In this document: one piece after another, positions 33,461-46,612 of the stretch
Position numbering within the stretch: position 1 is the first letter of the stretch
How the letters are laid out: the number at the start of each line of letters is the position of its first letter
Source: Symsagittifera roscoffensis
Lineage: Eukaryota > Xenacoelomorpha > Acoela > Convolutidae
Assembly: GCF_963678635.1 (NCBI RefSeq)
Contig: NC_087064.1
Span: forward strand, 5,430,411-5,494,410
DNA length: 64,000 bases
Direction: 5' to 3'
Translations under genes and position numbers: made by a program
Notes under the pieces: model-generated
What the model saw: only the letters and a program-made list of their open reading frames with translations
What the model was told of the DNA's origin: nothing
The model's database searches: none

Positions 33461-35238
33461 TATAAGCTCCACAATAGACACTCTTTATACGTAATCAGAA
33501 ATAATAAAAAAAACTTACATGATAATAACTTCATATCGCAGTTATTCAAAAAACCAAACGTAAAAACTGGAAACTTTTTAACGACACAGTAAGCTCCAAA
33601 AAATCATCCACAAACTGCATTTTTCTTCCACAAAATTCTTCCGGAGACATAATGAAAAAAATGGCAAATCAGCTCACGTATAGATTTTCCAACCAAGAGC
33701 TGTCTTACTGAAGTATCACTTCCAAACAAACCTAATAGCAAAACTTCTCGAAATTAAAGCAAAAAAAGCCACAAGACTCATCCAACATTCTATCTTAGGT
33801 TCTTAAAGATGGTTGCAATAAAATCTACACGCATCGTACTGCAATTTTTATCGAATACCTGAAAGAACAATATTTTTCCACAGAAGCTAACAAAGCAAAT
33901 TTCAATCAACAGACGAAAAAAGTTAAGTACCTGAAAACTAAAATTCTTTATCAATTACTGGAACATTATCGAAAGTGTTTGATAAATTACGATAGTGTGA
34001 CACCTCCTCGAGTGGTGTAGTCCTTTCCGGTGGGGTTCGCAGTAATTGGATCTACCCCGGTGTATCCTGGAGAATTGGTCTGAGCTTTTGGTCTGTCGGA
34101 ATGGTATTTCTAATTCCTATTACCTGCGCGATGTTTTGGATCACGTGCTTCCAATATGTCACCGATGGTTGATAAAACGTATCGCCTAGTGCTCGAAGAC
34201 GTAAGTGCGAACCTTGGAGAGCCTTGCTTCGGCAAACGCAAGCCTTGGTGGTCACTCGACATTTCTGTGTTGCGCATGTCCCAGCTGGATACGGCCCTGA
34301 AAGCAACCAGACCAAGTACTATTAGTTGTTTCGCAGGTTTTCGGATAGAATCGACTTTTGGTACAACTTTTTGTGTTAGTGGAAGCCCGAAACGGGGGAC
34401 TGATTTCTACAGAATCCCCTGATGTTGAGAAAGCTATTTGTGGAAAATGGTCTTTCCCGAAATTGCCATGAATGGTAGTCGCCACAATACTCTTAGCACT
34501 GTGGATCCTATCATGTAATCTTAGGAAGGGTTCATTCTCGGTGATTTTGAAAAGCTCGGATTCGTAAGGTGGGTAGCTAGGCAACTTGTTACCCTCTAAG
34601 AATAGTGCATCTTGTTGAAACTAACTCTCAGTGATGGTCATTTATGACTATGAGAATACTGAGGACTAAATGAACAAAGTATTACTTTTTAAGCAACACT
34701 AAATCTGGTCTTAGAACAACCTAATGAACAACTAAGAATTTTTTTTTAATCAGAGATTTATTCAGAAAGTCAAATGATATCGAGTATTTAAAAAGAAAAG
34801 TTCAAATGGTAAATAGTGTTTTTTTTTGTTTTGTTTTTACTGGCAAAATTGTATAATATTATTAAAAGTTTTAAGTATTTTGTCTATTTCTTGGTTTCCA
34901 CAGTTTTTCTCTAAATTGATGATTTTAATGATGAAGTTTCTTGTCGTTTTTGCGGGAACTTTTTTGCAACTAATCTATTTAAATGATAAACTAGAAGTAA
35001 TCATCTGTAATTTGAACACTCATTAATTTGAATTCATGTAATTTGAAATCATTTTTTGTATACACTTTACTGTATTGATACTGCGGTTGCTTTGTACAGT
35101 GAATAAGTGCTCTTCGCTAAAAAATATTTTTTTTTTGTTTTTTTTCTGAATTTTGCAACGATGATTTCAGTTTTTTTGCTCTGTTTTCACTTAGATGCAT
35201 ACTGCTTAAAAAATTTTCTGTGTGTTATGTACGAATGT
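33461..35238. other. Mostly AT-rich DNA, no gene recognised
   Basis: A GC-richer patch at 33990-34600 has overlapping frames on both strands (minus 34052-34315 and 34252-34584) with no motif I recognise; it may be a fragment of an unidentified mobile element. Confidence 0.4.
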
Positions 35239-35322
35239 CCCACTCAAGTAAGCGATTGAAGCAGCTGTTAGAAAATTATATGAGCAGGAAAAACCACCGG
35301 CAATGGGAAGAAAGACCATGAA
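35239..35322 (+). repeat. Partial duplicate of the Penelope-like RT
   Basis: About 84 bp match 36042-36126 with a handful of substitutions, covering the codons after the RT motif A region. It is either an older fragment of another copy or a local duplication. Confidence 0.65.
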
Positions 35323-35757
35323 TGACAACCATTGATGACATAGAGTTACCACATTGGATTCAGCAACTATTGTCAATGGGACTGAAACATCCGTTCAGGG
35401 ATAAATTCAATGGGTGATACCGACATCTTCCTCTCAGATCTCAAAAAACGGAGAAACTCCGGATAAGCTCTCTGTGCGATTGAGGCCGCGGCAAAAGCCT
35501 ACAGTAAATGGGTGAAATTAACACCATCGGGCAAAAGGGAAGAAAAGGGGAGAACGTATCTCAAGGGCAGCGGGCGAGTGGCAGTTCCTTTCGACAAGGG
35601 GATTGGTTTCTGTGTAATGAGGAAAACAACTTAAGAATCAAAAGTTGTGGGGCTGCTTGATCCAAGGCAATCAGTGAAAATAGAGGAATGACTGACTCAA
35701 TAGTATTGAAGATTGAAAAAGATATCACTGAAGAACTACTGTCCATGAGACAAAGAG

Positions 35758-36890
35758 ATGAAAATTAGTGAAAAACTGTTCAATAAGTTCAGGCCAACAG
35801 GCGGACACCCCGCCAGGCTTTACGGTCTAGCCGAAGCACACAAAAACGACACACCACTGAGACCAGCCCTATCACTCCCTCGTAGCTCATATGATAACTT
35901 GAACAGGACCCTGGCAAACTTTTCAAAGGGTTTCGAGGGTTTCAAACAATCTCGTTGGATGCCAGGAGAATCATTGAAAGTAGTAGTTTGGAGTCAGATA
36001 AGGACGTAATTTCTCTCGATGTTAAAAGTTTATACACGAATATCCCACTCAAGAAAGCGATTGATACAGCGGTTAGAAAACTTTATGAGAAGGGAAAGCA
36101 CCGGCAATGGGAAGAAAGACCATGAACAGATTATTAAATATGGCCGTCAGACAAGTGCATTTTAACTGCAATGAAACTTAGTTTGTTCAAAAAGATGGTT
36201 TGGCCATGGGCGCCTTTCTGGGCGTGATTTTAGCAAATCATTGGCTCCAGGAATATGAACATGCACTGAAAGTGGAGATTCCAGAATTGATTACACCGGC
36301 AAAAAATTGCCAGAAAATGTGCCCCAATGCAACAAAAAAGTACCTATAGGTCAAAAGGGAAAGAAAGCGAGGGATGCTTGAATTGGTATCTCGTTAAATG
36401 AGGACATATATCTGACACTGAAAAACAAAAAATAGCTGAAATATTGTGGTGTTGTAAAAGTTGCTTTTCAGGAAAGGAAAACGAGACAGAACCTCAAGGT
36501 GTGAATATTTTTTCCGCTACGTGGGTTATATATTGAACACGGAGAAGGGTGACCCTGAAAAAGTACTTCAAGCTGCCAATAGAGTTCATCCTCGCTTACA
36601 GTTCATAATTGAGGCACCAAATTTCTAGATTTAGAAATAAACATGTTTTTCTAGATTTAGAAATAAACATTGATAAGAACAGGAGAGTGAGCTGTGGATG
36701 GTATCAAAAACCGACTGATTCAGGTACTATCCTTAGTTTAACGAGTTGTGCCCCCTTCAATAGAAAAAGAGTGTATTTGAAGGCACTTTCCACTGTGTCT
36801 TCCAGAGTACGTCCACCTGGGAAGATTTTGATGAGGCAATGAAAATCATTTGCAAACAGTGGTCAAACAACCAGTATCCAAATCACTGGT
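35758..36890 (+). pseudogene. Penelope-like element reverse transcriptase relic
   Basis: RLYGLAEAHK at about 35815 matches the RLYGLPKiHK block; DVKSLYTNIPL at 36018 is the motif A block typical of Penelope-like RTs; QKDGLAMG-like sequence follows near 36190; FFRYVGYI at about 36508 is a damaged RYVDDI motif C (DD lost); FLDLEIN and YQKPTD near 36640-36720 match the conserved thumb-proximal blocks. Frames shift and stops interrupt, so it cannot be active. No GIY-YIG endonuclease domain was seen. Confidence 0.75.
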
Positions 36891-38360
36891 CGTCTCGAGT
36901 TGCGTCTCGTTCCCTCAAAAAGATCATAGGGGAGAATAGTAACATCAGGACCAAGGGGGACGACCAGATATCTTCTATTAGCAGTAAGGAACCACCACCA
37001 TGATTCAATATCGAGGTAACCACCCTGAGATTTTTGCGGATAAAGTGCGAATTATTGCCGCCACGCAAAAAGTTTTAACGACGAGTAAATTAAAAACATG
37101 TTTGCCGTCGTTGAATGTAGCAGTCGCCTACTTAAGTCACATATGAGGTTAAAAAAAAATAGGCCCTATAATAATTGGCTCAAGAATCAGGGACCTTATC
37201 TCTTGTGTTTTTCTACCTCGAACGGTCGGAGCCAATTCGAATCACTTGCGACATGAGACTAAAACCCTCGTTACAGCTTAATGGCCACTACCAAAATAAA
37301 CCCCAGCTCTAGAAAATAAGAACGTTCCCATACTTAGGTCTCAAAATACCCAAAATACGCGAAAGCCGTTAAAAACAGGGTCGGAACAGTCCGTATAGTT
37401 ACTTTTTATTAGACAGTGGAACTTTGATCCATTTCAGATGGATCAACCTAAAACTCTTCCTACCTCAACATATCAAGTATAAAACACACTCAAGAAAACT
37501 AAATTGGGTACTCACATACCAGCACCCTTAAGAATTGGAGCGACTAAATTAACTAGCGACTCTAGCATAAATGTAATAACTTGAGAAGTTTGCAATTAAT
37601 AAATTCCAACAAAGAAAATGAGTTTTCACTTGAGAACTTAAGTTTTTTGTTTGACTATTGGGAGACTTCGGTTGTCCACCTTTCCTCCGAAGGTTCACTC
37701 TGGTCCACTTCGAATCAATATACTCTTCTTTCGTAATCGTTCTGTCTCCTATTTCAGGATAGGACAGCTCTACTCTCGTGTGATTTTTACATCTGGAAAT
37801 TGCGAATAGCAATTTCCCGCTGCTTTTTCGACTACTTTCCGGCGATTGTAATTCGGTTGTTCTGATCTTGCATTTCTGAGATTTTCAGTTGTCGCGAGAA
37901 AGTTGAGCATGACAGGCTCGATTCGAATTTTTGAAAAATTACATTTCACCCCAAAATTACGTTTTTCGTATTGCTCAAGGTCAAACTTCCAAATATGACC
38001 GACTGGCTTATACTCCCCGGACTCAAGATCGATGCCCTCATTGCGTGTTGCCGTCTGCCAGTGAATCACCAGAACGTTGAGTGTTGCTCAAGATACAGTG
38101 CCAGTGGTCATCTACAGAAGTTTGCAGCTGATTTAACTTTATCTACACCCCAAAATTTACAACCATATAAAGGTCACACTATCGCTGAACAGCAATCAAA
38201 ATTTGCATACACCTGCACCTTAAATCTCCGCTTTTGAAGCTAATAATTAAAATTTCTTTTGTCTTATCCAATCAGAAAATTGTCATGCAGCATTTTGATT
38301 CATATAATAATTATAGCATAATAATAAGAATACTTCGTTTCGTTAAAATTTATTTTTCAT
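36891..38360. other. No gene recognised
   Basis: Two minus-strand frames (37549-37812, 37770-38069) adjoin each other and could be decayed coding sequence of an unknown element, but carry no motif. A short tandem copy of a phrase (TTCTAGATTTAGAAATAAAC) lies just upstream within the Penelope relic. Confidence 0.4.
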
Positions 38361-38363
38361 GAC

Positions 38364-38380
38364 CTCGGATTGCATCCGAG
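38364..38380 (-). ncRNA. GCA-triloop hairpin at the end of the minus-strand copy
   Basis: Read on the minus strand: CTCGGAT, GCA, ATCCGAG, a 7-bp perfect stem, followed by GTCAT. It resembles the element B hairpin at 59283-59303, which has the same GCA loop and is followed by the same AGGTCAT phrase. Confidence 0.45.
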
Positions 38381-38442
38381 TTCACACTCGAGCCCCCCTT
38401 TTTCCTTCTCAAGACTCAAGAAACCCTCACTGAGCCCCTTGC

Positions 38443-40007
38443 TCATTTCGTATTCCTGGCCTTTGAGAAGCTAGGCCCTGATGTGTTTGACACCGTGATC
38501 TGCCCCTGCAGCGCTTCTTCATCATCGGAGCTTATTACGATCTCTTCCCACGCTTTAATTTGTTCGAAGGATCGCATCCACTCCACCTGCTCTTGCAACC
38601 ATTTAGCTTGGTTTGGCAAACCCTTCACTTTCGATTCCCTGTTCAAGCAAAAGAAGTTGCACAGGCTTAAGCTCACGTTCTTCTCCAAGTCCTCGTCCAG
38701 TATCGATTCTCTTGCTTTGGTATTATCTCTAGACACCCTACCGACTCTTTTCCAACCTTTTGTGATCGCATTTCGATGGGTCAGCAGAGGTCTCTTGAAG
38801 GCTTCCGGACCTATCTCCGCCAGGAACTGTCGATATACCTTTTGGTATTTCTTCATGAATCCTTCGTCGCTATGTACAACCAAATTGTCAACGTCGCTCG
38901 AAACCACGGAAAAAACCTTCTGCGGCTCCATAAGTGCCTGACTTCCATTGGTATGGCAAATACCTTGCATACAGTCTCAAACAACTCAAGTCTCCTGCTA
39001 TAATCAATAGCGTATATCGACTCCGCCGTCGGTATCTTCGACTCCCGATATTTTGTCACATTCTCCTCGGTCCACCGCAACGCCAACATTGCGCTCACCA
39101 CCAATATGGTCACCTTCTACCGATGATCGGTTAATCCGATTGACCGAATTTCTTCCACGTCCCACACTAAACAGAGGTTTGAGTGTTCCGGGTACCACAC
39201 CGTCTGTGCCAAGCAATGGCATGGGCAATCCCCATGTGTAATATCGATGCTTCGGAGATTGCGTTCTCCCGATGTTTCCAGTAGAGGTTACAATTCCATC
39301 ATCTTCTCATGCGTTGTATCATTTTCCTCCTGTGCTGAGACACTATTCGTTGGCTTCCTGATGGTATTCTGTCTCTCGAAGTCACTTGTGTTTTCGCCTT
39401 CCAAACTCAAGAGTTCTTCTCCCTAGGTTTCACTCAAGTCATCTCTTTGTTCCCTTGGTACAGTTCCCAGGATCTTCTTCAACAGCCTATGTGAATGATG
39501 CGACATTCAAGCCAGTCGTACGCACTTGGGTACCGAGAAGGCTTTGTCTACTAATATCTTCTGGCTGGATACCTCTACCATCGCCATGTGCAATGGATAG
39601 TGGCTCCCTGTCATGGTTTGACCTGCTCGTGGGTTGGGCCGCTAGCCCGCTGGCGGTCTGGCGGGGAGTAGAAATTCTCCCGCGCCATATTCTGTGTTGT
39701 TGCTCAAGCCAGGATTCCTCGCCAACTCGAATCCCTTCACGCCTCCATCGACATTCCAGGACAACCATCTGGTCTGTTCTTGATTGGATATCCCCTCCGT
39801 CGTGTAGCTAACCATCAAAACAGCTTCTGTCGCTGATTCCCTGCATTCACCCTGCGCCTCTAACTGTAGGATGGCGTTCAACATCACAGCCATCCTCTCA
39901 TCGACTAGGGTGTATTCCAGATCCCTCAAGCGTTTGTATAGTTCATCGACTGTAGGTCTCTTGAGCGCTGCAGGCATAGATTTCCAAAAGCAATCTGCTA
40001 TTGCCAC
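38443..40007 (-). pseudogene. Remnant of the second ORF in the dead element B relative
   Basis: The fragment read from 40007 down to 39642 has an N-terminal region (TVDELYKRLRDLEYT..., TEAVLM) that aligns without large gaps to residues ~17-70 of the element B second ORF (TLDEIYQRLIDCDFT..., TEVVLM). Later fragments (39228-39004, 39113-38853, 38970-38443) lie on the same strand in different frames; the last is a charged, helix-type 175-codon frame. The SGNH motifs were not found. The gap from the macro remnant (40485) to this start (~480 bp) is close to that in element B (443 bp), so synteny supports the call. Confidence 0.6.
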
Positions 40008-40026
40008 AATCTTCAGATGATCTCAC

Positions 40027-40102
40027 GTGTCAACCAACTCGAGAATTACCTTGTCAACCAACTTGAGAATTACCCTACCAACCAACTTGAGAATTGAAAA
40101 AC
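40027..40102. repeat. Tandem repeat, three copies of about 27 bp
   Basis: Three copies of GTCAACCAACTTGAGAATTACC with few changes lie in the spacer between the macro remnant and the second ORF remnant. Confidence 0.75.
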
Positions 40103-40261
40103 GTCTCCCTTCAAATGCTGCAGATCATGAACTTGTTCAAGATCTTCTTTTTTCTTTTTAAATGAGTGCGGCTAGGTCGTCAACTCAATTTTGCAAATCA
40201 ATCTGAAAATAAAATCCACTTTTAGACTGAGATGTTCTGCTCCTAACCTAAACCCCCCTCA

Positions 40262-40374
40262 CTATTGTGTTTAAAACATTATCCCTCCATTTAATTCACT
40301 AAAATAGTTCAATTGGAAGTTTTAAGAGCATGCAGATTCATTTCTGGTTTAAGCACCGTCAACTCTTTAAATTT
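40262..40374. repeat. About 112-bp direct repeat, copy 1
   Basis: Nearly identical to 40769-40893 about 507 bp away in the same orientation; the second copy has a 12-bp internal addition. The two flank the C-terminal half of the macro remnant. Confidence 0.85.
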
Positions 40375-40484
40375 TAATTGTCATGCCAATTGCGTTAGAA
40401 TCCATCTACCTGCTTTGCGCCCATATGTACCTAACTCGAGATCCCCATGTACCTAATTCGAGACCTCCATTGTCCGCCCGTATT

Positions 40485-41222
40485 TCAGGCGATACTCAAG
40501 TAGTTTTTCTTGTGTAGGTCTACCATTATATCCGTTTCTGCGAAGACCACGTGTAGCATGGCGTATAACTCCCTTGGGCTCAACTTGCCCCTATTTGGGT
40601 CATAAACCGGCATCGAGACCTCCATTATCCTTCTTTTGACCATGAAGTCTCCCAGCCTCGTTAGTGCCAACATCACGGGATCAGGATCTATCGTGTTCCT
40701 TTCATTGATCCTCATTACCAGAAAGCATAGGTATTTACCCGGGACTTGTGAAACTGTTGGGGGAAGTTTAAAACTATTGTGTTTAAAACATTATCCCTCC
40801 ATTTAATTCACTAAAATATTCACTAAAAACTCAATTGGAAGTTTTAAGAGCATGCAGATTCATTTCTTGTGTAAGCACCGTCAACTCTTTAAATCCATTC
40901 CTCCCAACCCCGGTCTCTGTCTAAATAGAAACTCCACGTTTTGGTATTCTCTCTTGAAGTCGGCCTCTAGTCTCGATTTGAAGCTCATGTCCGCCGTTAT
41001 ACAGATCGCGCTAGTCCTCTCTGACAAAATGAAGTCGCTGTCCGTTATCAAGATGTTCTCCGAGTATTCATTGGGTATCTCAAATTTTGTTTTGAAGTTT
41101 CGTCCTATGGTAGGCTCAGTCTCTTCCTCCTCCAGTTCCAGCCCGCTGGTCTCTCTCACTTCTCTGAGTTTCTTTATCATCAAATTTTTGGTGTGGTAAG
41201 TCCTACCCCACTCCCCGGACAA
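40485..41222 (-). pseudogene. Macro (ADP-ribose binding) domain remnant
   Basis: Two pieces match the C-terminal domain of the element B polyprotein: ITDSDFILSERTSAICITAD in the frame 41222-40881, and PGKYLCFLV then SMPVYDPNRGKL in the frame ending at 40485. The residue matching the TARG1 catalytic lysine (LVTK in element B) reads LVMR here. The domain is split by a repeat copy (40769-40893). Its presence in a diverged relative shows the domain belongs to this element lineage. Confidence 0.65.
40769..40893. repeat. About 124-bp direct repeat, copy 2, inside the macro remnant
   Basis: It separates the two halves of the macro coding sequence: the upstream half ends after GLGGM and the downstream half resumes at LPPTVSQVPGKYL. 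In element B these are almost adjacent. It may be a duplication or a small inserted element. Confidence 0.7.
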
Positions 41223-41439
41223 AAATATTTTTCGACGTCCCCTTCGATAATGGTGGGTCTAAATTATCTGGCGGTATCTCGAGCGGCCCGTCGGTTGCTG
41301 TCCAACCGAAGGGGTGTTCTTTCGTTTTCACGTGTTTCTCTGCTGACACGTCGACCTGCTAGATGCTTTGATCTTCATCTCCTTTGCTCTTGACATCTCT
41401 CATCCACTCTAGTATTCTCAAGTTTGTGTTTTCCCTCCT

Positions 41440-44400
41440 TCATATCTCGCTTTGTTCCAGATCTGTTTCTTGTTCTGGTGTGGAGTAATCTTCCTGCGGG
41501 TAGCGTTCTCTGTCGTTGATGATTTGACATTCATCGTCGGCTACCAATTCGCCCACACTCAGTAATTCTTCGCTTAATTCGCCAGGCTGTATCTTGTCAA
41601 TCAAGAAGTCATCCCCGTACCTATTGTACCTCATGCCTGTCCGTTTGCGATTGCCACTCCTTGTTCCTGCTGTTATCGGCAAGTCTGGTTCCGTCCACTT
41701 TAGAACCTCGTTCTGCTCTGGATCATTACAGTCTTCTTCCACAAAGGATTCTATCTTTTCCTTACCGTCCATGCTCACGTCTTCGTTGCCATCATTCTTT
41801 TCTCTGGTACCTTTTTCGTTCACTTCGCATGCTGGCTCTTCCAACCGGTACTCTAGTCCCTCCATATTCTGCGGTACGCACCAGTCTTCCGGAGATAGGA
41901 CATGAGGTTTCAGATTTTCATAATGCGCTGCTCGCCCCGTAGTCAAGCGGTAGAACCGTCCCTGCTGGTGTACTTCCGTGATCATGGACGGTCCTCGCCA
42001 TTTCTTGAGTAGTTTCTTCGTCTCCTTGGGAGGTATAACATACTGTTTAGCTTGAAGTATATTCTCATAATATTTCTTCCGCTGCCTCATTTATGCTTGC
42101 GCCGTGTTCCTCCTGCAGATCTCGTTTAGTTCCTGTTGTCTCTTGACCGCTTCCTTCACATAGGCTTGAGGCGACGTCTTTTTCCCTTCGTATTCTGGGT
42201 AAAAGAACGTTCGGGGCATTGTTCTTTCCCTGCCCGTTAACATCATGAAGGGACTGATTCCTGTTGTCGAGTGTTGAGTGCTATTGTACGCCCCGACCAC
42301 TTGTGGCAGATATTTATCCCAGTCTGTCATGTATCTCGAGCAATATACCCTCAGCATGTTCACCAACGTTCTGTTCTGTCTCGCCACTAACTCGTTAGTC
42401 TGAGGATGGTAAGTCGTTGAGTGCGCTTGAGCAATGTGTGACCTCTTCATCAATTCTTTTGTTAGGTCACCCACAAAGGCTTTCCCATTGTCCGATTGAA
42501 ATGTCATCGGACCACCATATCGTGATATCCAATGTGTTATCAAGTGGTCGCAAGTCTCCTCCGCTGAGGCTGTTTGACAGGGCACCACTTCCGCCAACTT
42601 CATAAAGTGGTCTATTATGACCAGTATCTGGTTATACCCCGACTCTGTCATGCAGATCTTCTGATGGTCTATCTGTACAACCTCGTTGAACTCCGAGCTC
42701 TCAACGGACTTGAGTGGGAACTTCATCTTCCGTGGGTCTTTCACCTGTAGACATGCCAGACATGCGTTTACCCATCTCTCGCAGGCCTTCCTTAATCCTG
42801 GCCAATCAAACCATTGTAGTATTCTCTGTTGCACCTTGTCTATCCCATGATGCCCCATTTGATCGTGTGATCTGAATAACACTTCCGTCTGGTACAACTG
42901 TGGTAGTATGATGAGGTTATGCTTGTGTAGTATCTTCTCCTCATCCTTTCTGCATGCTACCACCACATCAGTCTTCTTCCAGGTCTCCTTTCTCTTTGGC
43001 TCCGGTCCGGATCCATTTGGAGAGGTTGCTTGTCATCTTGTCATTCTTTTGGGCTCTTATCAGATCCGACAGCCTATATCTCGCCTTGACTTTTTCCTTC
43101 AGTGCCATTATTTGACCATTCATTTCTCCGGGACTGTGGATGTCATCTTTCAGTTTGACGCAAACTGTCCTCCTCAAGATCTCTCTGTCATCTTCTGGCA
43201 CCAGGTTTAATCTGACATTCGAGTTGCATGATATCTCCCTGAACGGTTTCCTTGATACTGCAATTTTCTCAAGTTCTTCACATCCGCGCACCTGCGGATC
43301 CAAATTGTACGTTCCTGAGGAGGGATCCGCCTGTCGCGGTGCCTCATCTTCTCTTCTGCCAATATCATGCATAGACTCTCTTGGTCGCTGCTCTTCTCTG
43401 AGTCTTCATCCCATTCTTCACACTCCCCGGACAAATTTTCTTCTTCAGCATCTTCCTCTGCAATGGGCCACTCCCCGGACTCTTAACTCAGTCCAAGGTG
43501 TTCAGCCTACTCCTTGAATGCCACCTTCTTCTTCCTGACCATGGGCCGCTCAATAATGACCTCAGGGATTCTCTCAACCAATGACTGCACGACTTCTTTT
43601 CCATCAGGTTTCTTTTCTTTCAAGGAGTCCTCGTTATCATCCGCATCATTCCTTCTCAATATCGTGACCTCTGGTTCCTCTTTACCCTTTTCCTTTACCA
43701 CGGGTTTATCGTCCGCCAGTATCTCGAGTAATCTCCTCAAGTCTTCATCTATCTCTGCTCTTCCCGTTTCTACTTGGTTGAGATCATAGCCTTTTGCCGT
43801 CTCCCTCACAATATTTGACTTGAGTATTATCTCCACTGGCATCCCTTGGGTTTTTGTCAAGATTGTTTTCTCTGGACGTTCCTTTGGTAATTCGGGGTGA
43901 TCTTCTATAGGCTTGCCAGTCTTGTCGAGCCATCTCGTGAGTGGAAGACTATCATACGTTTCTTTATCCATGAAGGAGAAGCCATCTTTGATTTCTGGCC
44001 TATCTGCCTTCCTCTGTTCCTGTTTCTCGTGGAACTCCGTCTTCTTACTCAACCTATCGGCATTTCGATGTTTGTCTCTCGTGCTATGCTCAATTATCAT
44101 GTTGTATCCATCCAGGCGAACTATCCGTCTCCCTGTGTAGCTCTGATCCATTGAGTACGTTTTCAACCAGCTGAGTGCCCTGTTGTCGACTCGTAATTTG
44201 AATGGCTCGCTGCCTAGGCATGCCCTGTATTTTTCGACAAAGGTAACTACTGCGAACATCTCTGCTTTGGGCGCCCCGTATTTCATTTCCGTATCACTCA
44301 AAACTTTACTCACGTAGGCTATTGGTCTCAAGACTGTCTTCCCTTTCCATTCCTGCTCTTGATGGAGAATGCCAGAAATTGCTATTACCGATGCATCCGT

Positions 44401-45652
44401 GTCCAGCACGTACATTCCCTTTTCCGTTGGCATACCTAGCACCGGTGCTTCACACAACTCCTTCTTTATTCTCTGGAATGACTCTTCTGCCGCATTGTTC
44501 TACGTGAATTTCTTGCCCTTGTGCCTCATCAGTTGTTGCATCGGGTACATTTTGTCCGCATAGCCCTTAATGAACTCCCTGTAATAGTTCGCAAAACTCA
44601 AGAAGCTCATCAGCTGATGTTCCGTTTCTGGCAATTTCCCAGTCAGAACTGCTTCTACTGCATCTGGGTCTGGTCTGATGCCGTGTCTGTCCACCATCCT
44701 CCCCAGGTATTTAATCGAGTCCTTGAGTATTTCGCACTTTGATGGCTTGCACTTTAGCCCCGATCTCTTCATGTAGGCAAACACCTCGTCTAGTCGCTCG
44801 ATGTGGTCCTCTAGTGCCGGTGTCGCTATCACCACGTCATCCACGTAGCACATTACCAGGTTGCCGTATTTCTTCGTTAAACCTATCAATGCATGTGCCA
44901 TCAATCGTTGAAACGTAGCCGTGGCGTTGCAAAGTCCAAAAGGCATCCTCTTCCATTGAAACAGCCCCAGCTCGCAGGCAAACCCTGTTTTATCCCTGTC
45001 TTGCTTCCTCAGTGGAACCTGCCAAAAAGCGGATCCTAAACCAAGGGTCGTAAAAAATTTTGCGTCCCCTAACTTTGAGAGGCTCTCATCATTTCTAGGT
45101 ATGGGATAGGCATCCTTCACCGTGACGGAGTTCAGGTATCGAAAGTCACAACAAAACCTCAATTGGTCGCCTTTCTTTTTGGCCATCATCACTCCAAACG
45201 CCCACGGTGATTTGGATGGTTCTATCATATCATACTCTAGTAAGTTCTCTATCTCTTTTCTACATGCATCCGATTTGTGTGGGGTCATACGCCTCGCCCC
45301 CTCCCAGTGCGGCACCGCCGACTCTTCAAGCTCTATTTCATGTTGAACAAAATTTTAACCTCCAATGTCTGCCTTATGTTTCGAAAAAACGTCCTCAATC
45401 CGCTCTAGTAAGCCCTTGATGGCTTCGAACTGTTCATCCGTTACCTTGCCCTAAGTGCTCTATTTCAGGTAAAACCGATTTATTCATTTCCATTTCCTCT
45501 AGTGTGGGTCTTTCTGGTAAATTCGAATAGCTCGGAAGTCCATCGTCTGTATCTGACTTAAGTGATTTCACAAGACCTGTGCCATTCCGCCGGATGACAC
45601 AGTATAACCTTCCCGCGACGGAAATAAAAGTGACTAAAGGCCTTACGAACAA
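41440..45652 (-). pseudogene. Dead, 5'-truncated Gag-Pol relative of element B
   Basis: Read on the minus strand from 45652 the fragments align in order to element B Pol. 45652-45434 matches the end of the protease-RT linker (TDDGLPSYSNLPERPT); 45315-44500 is RT; 44457-43507 is RNase H plus linker; 43434-42968 is the linker before integrase; 42966-42091 is integrase; 42090-41440 is the C-terminal tail. Gag and protease are absent. Inactivating changes: RT motif A reads TTLGLGSAFW (Asp to Gly), the integrase block reads NELVARQNR (Glu to Ala), and there are several stops and frameshifts (near 45320-45434, 44500, 43440-43507, 42090). RT motif YVDD and the first two integrase Asp residues remain. 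Confidence 0.9.
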
Positions 45653-46612
45653 AAAAGTGTTGCGACGGAGGGTCAGAATGTTCTGGAATTTTTAATTTTA
45701 AAATTTCGATTTGAAGGAGAACATTTCTGAGAAATAGAAAAAAGACGGCCATTTTGAATAAAATAGAGAAAAATCAGAACGACGCCATATTTTGTGACGA
45801 ACGGTTGTATCCGAGACGAGAAAATTACGGAGCCTCTTATCGTGGCAATAACACACGATAAGGACCTTAGTGACGGATATTTGTGGAGACGGAGGCTTCA
45901 GTGGGGGGAAGAGAAATACCACGGAACCCTCCCGGGACACGAAATATAGGAGATAAGAGTGTTATCTCAAGAAAATCACGGGAGCGGAGGCTTGGTCCCC
46001 CAGAGACTGTTATATGTGAAGGGACTGTGTAAACTAGCTATAACAGTTGCTGGAATGTCCTAGATATTAATTAAACACCGATATTATTTGATATTTCAGA
46101 GTATGAGTAGATAGAGAAAGGAAAAGGTCAATCCATCTCCAATGGATTTAATATAAAACTGTCACACAAAAACATATAAAAATAGGTTGTTCGAGCCGTG
46201 TTTTTAATGACAATCACGTAGTCTGAGGATCCGAGACTCAGCTATGTGGTTGTGTTCGCATGCAAACGAAAGCTGATCAAAAGTCGTTTGACTGATGGCC
46301 TAAAAATAGTAACTTTTTACTTTGCCCTAGACAGACCAGAAAATCAACTGGCAAGGTCGAGACGGTGAAAAACGAGTAGAATTAAGGTAACTGACGCCTG
46401 CCAGTCGTTGATAGGTACTTTTTCTACGCTCCGTCGCTGTGTGATATTTGGGCGAATGTTACATAGACGTTTTTATGGCGCTCCTGGGTGGGCCTGTTAA
46501 AGGCATGAAACCATCATGATCAGCAAGCGTTTCAGCGACGTACCCTCCGCTCCGGGCGTATGCCCGAGTTAGAGGCCTTAATGACCGTTTTTGTACTAGG
46601 GGGAAGGTGCGT

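Noticed and set aside
34052-34584. Overlapping minus-strand frames in a GC-richer patch
   Set aside because: No family recognised and frames exist on both strands; kept only as part of the gene-free stretch.
37549-38069. Two adjoining minus-strand frames
   Set aside because: They might be decayed coding sequence but nothing identifies them; not called as a gene.
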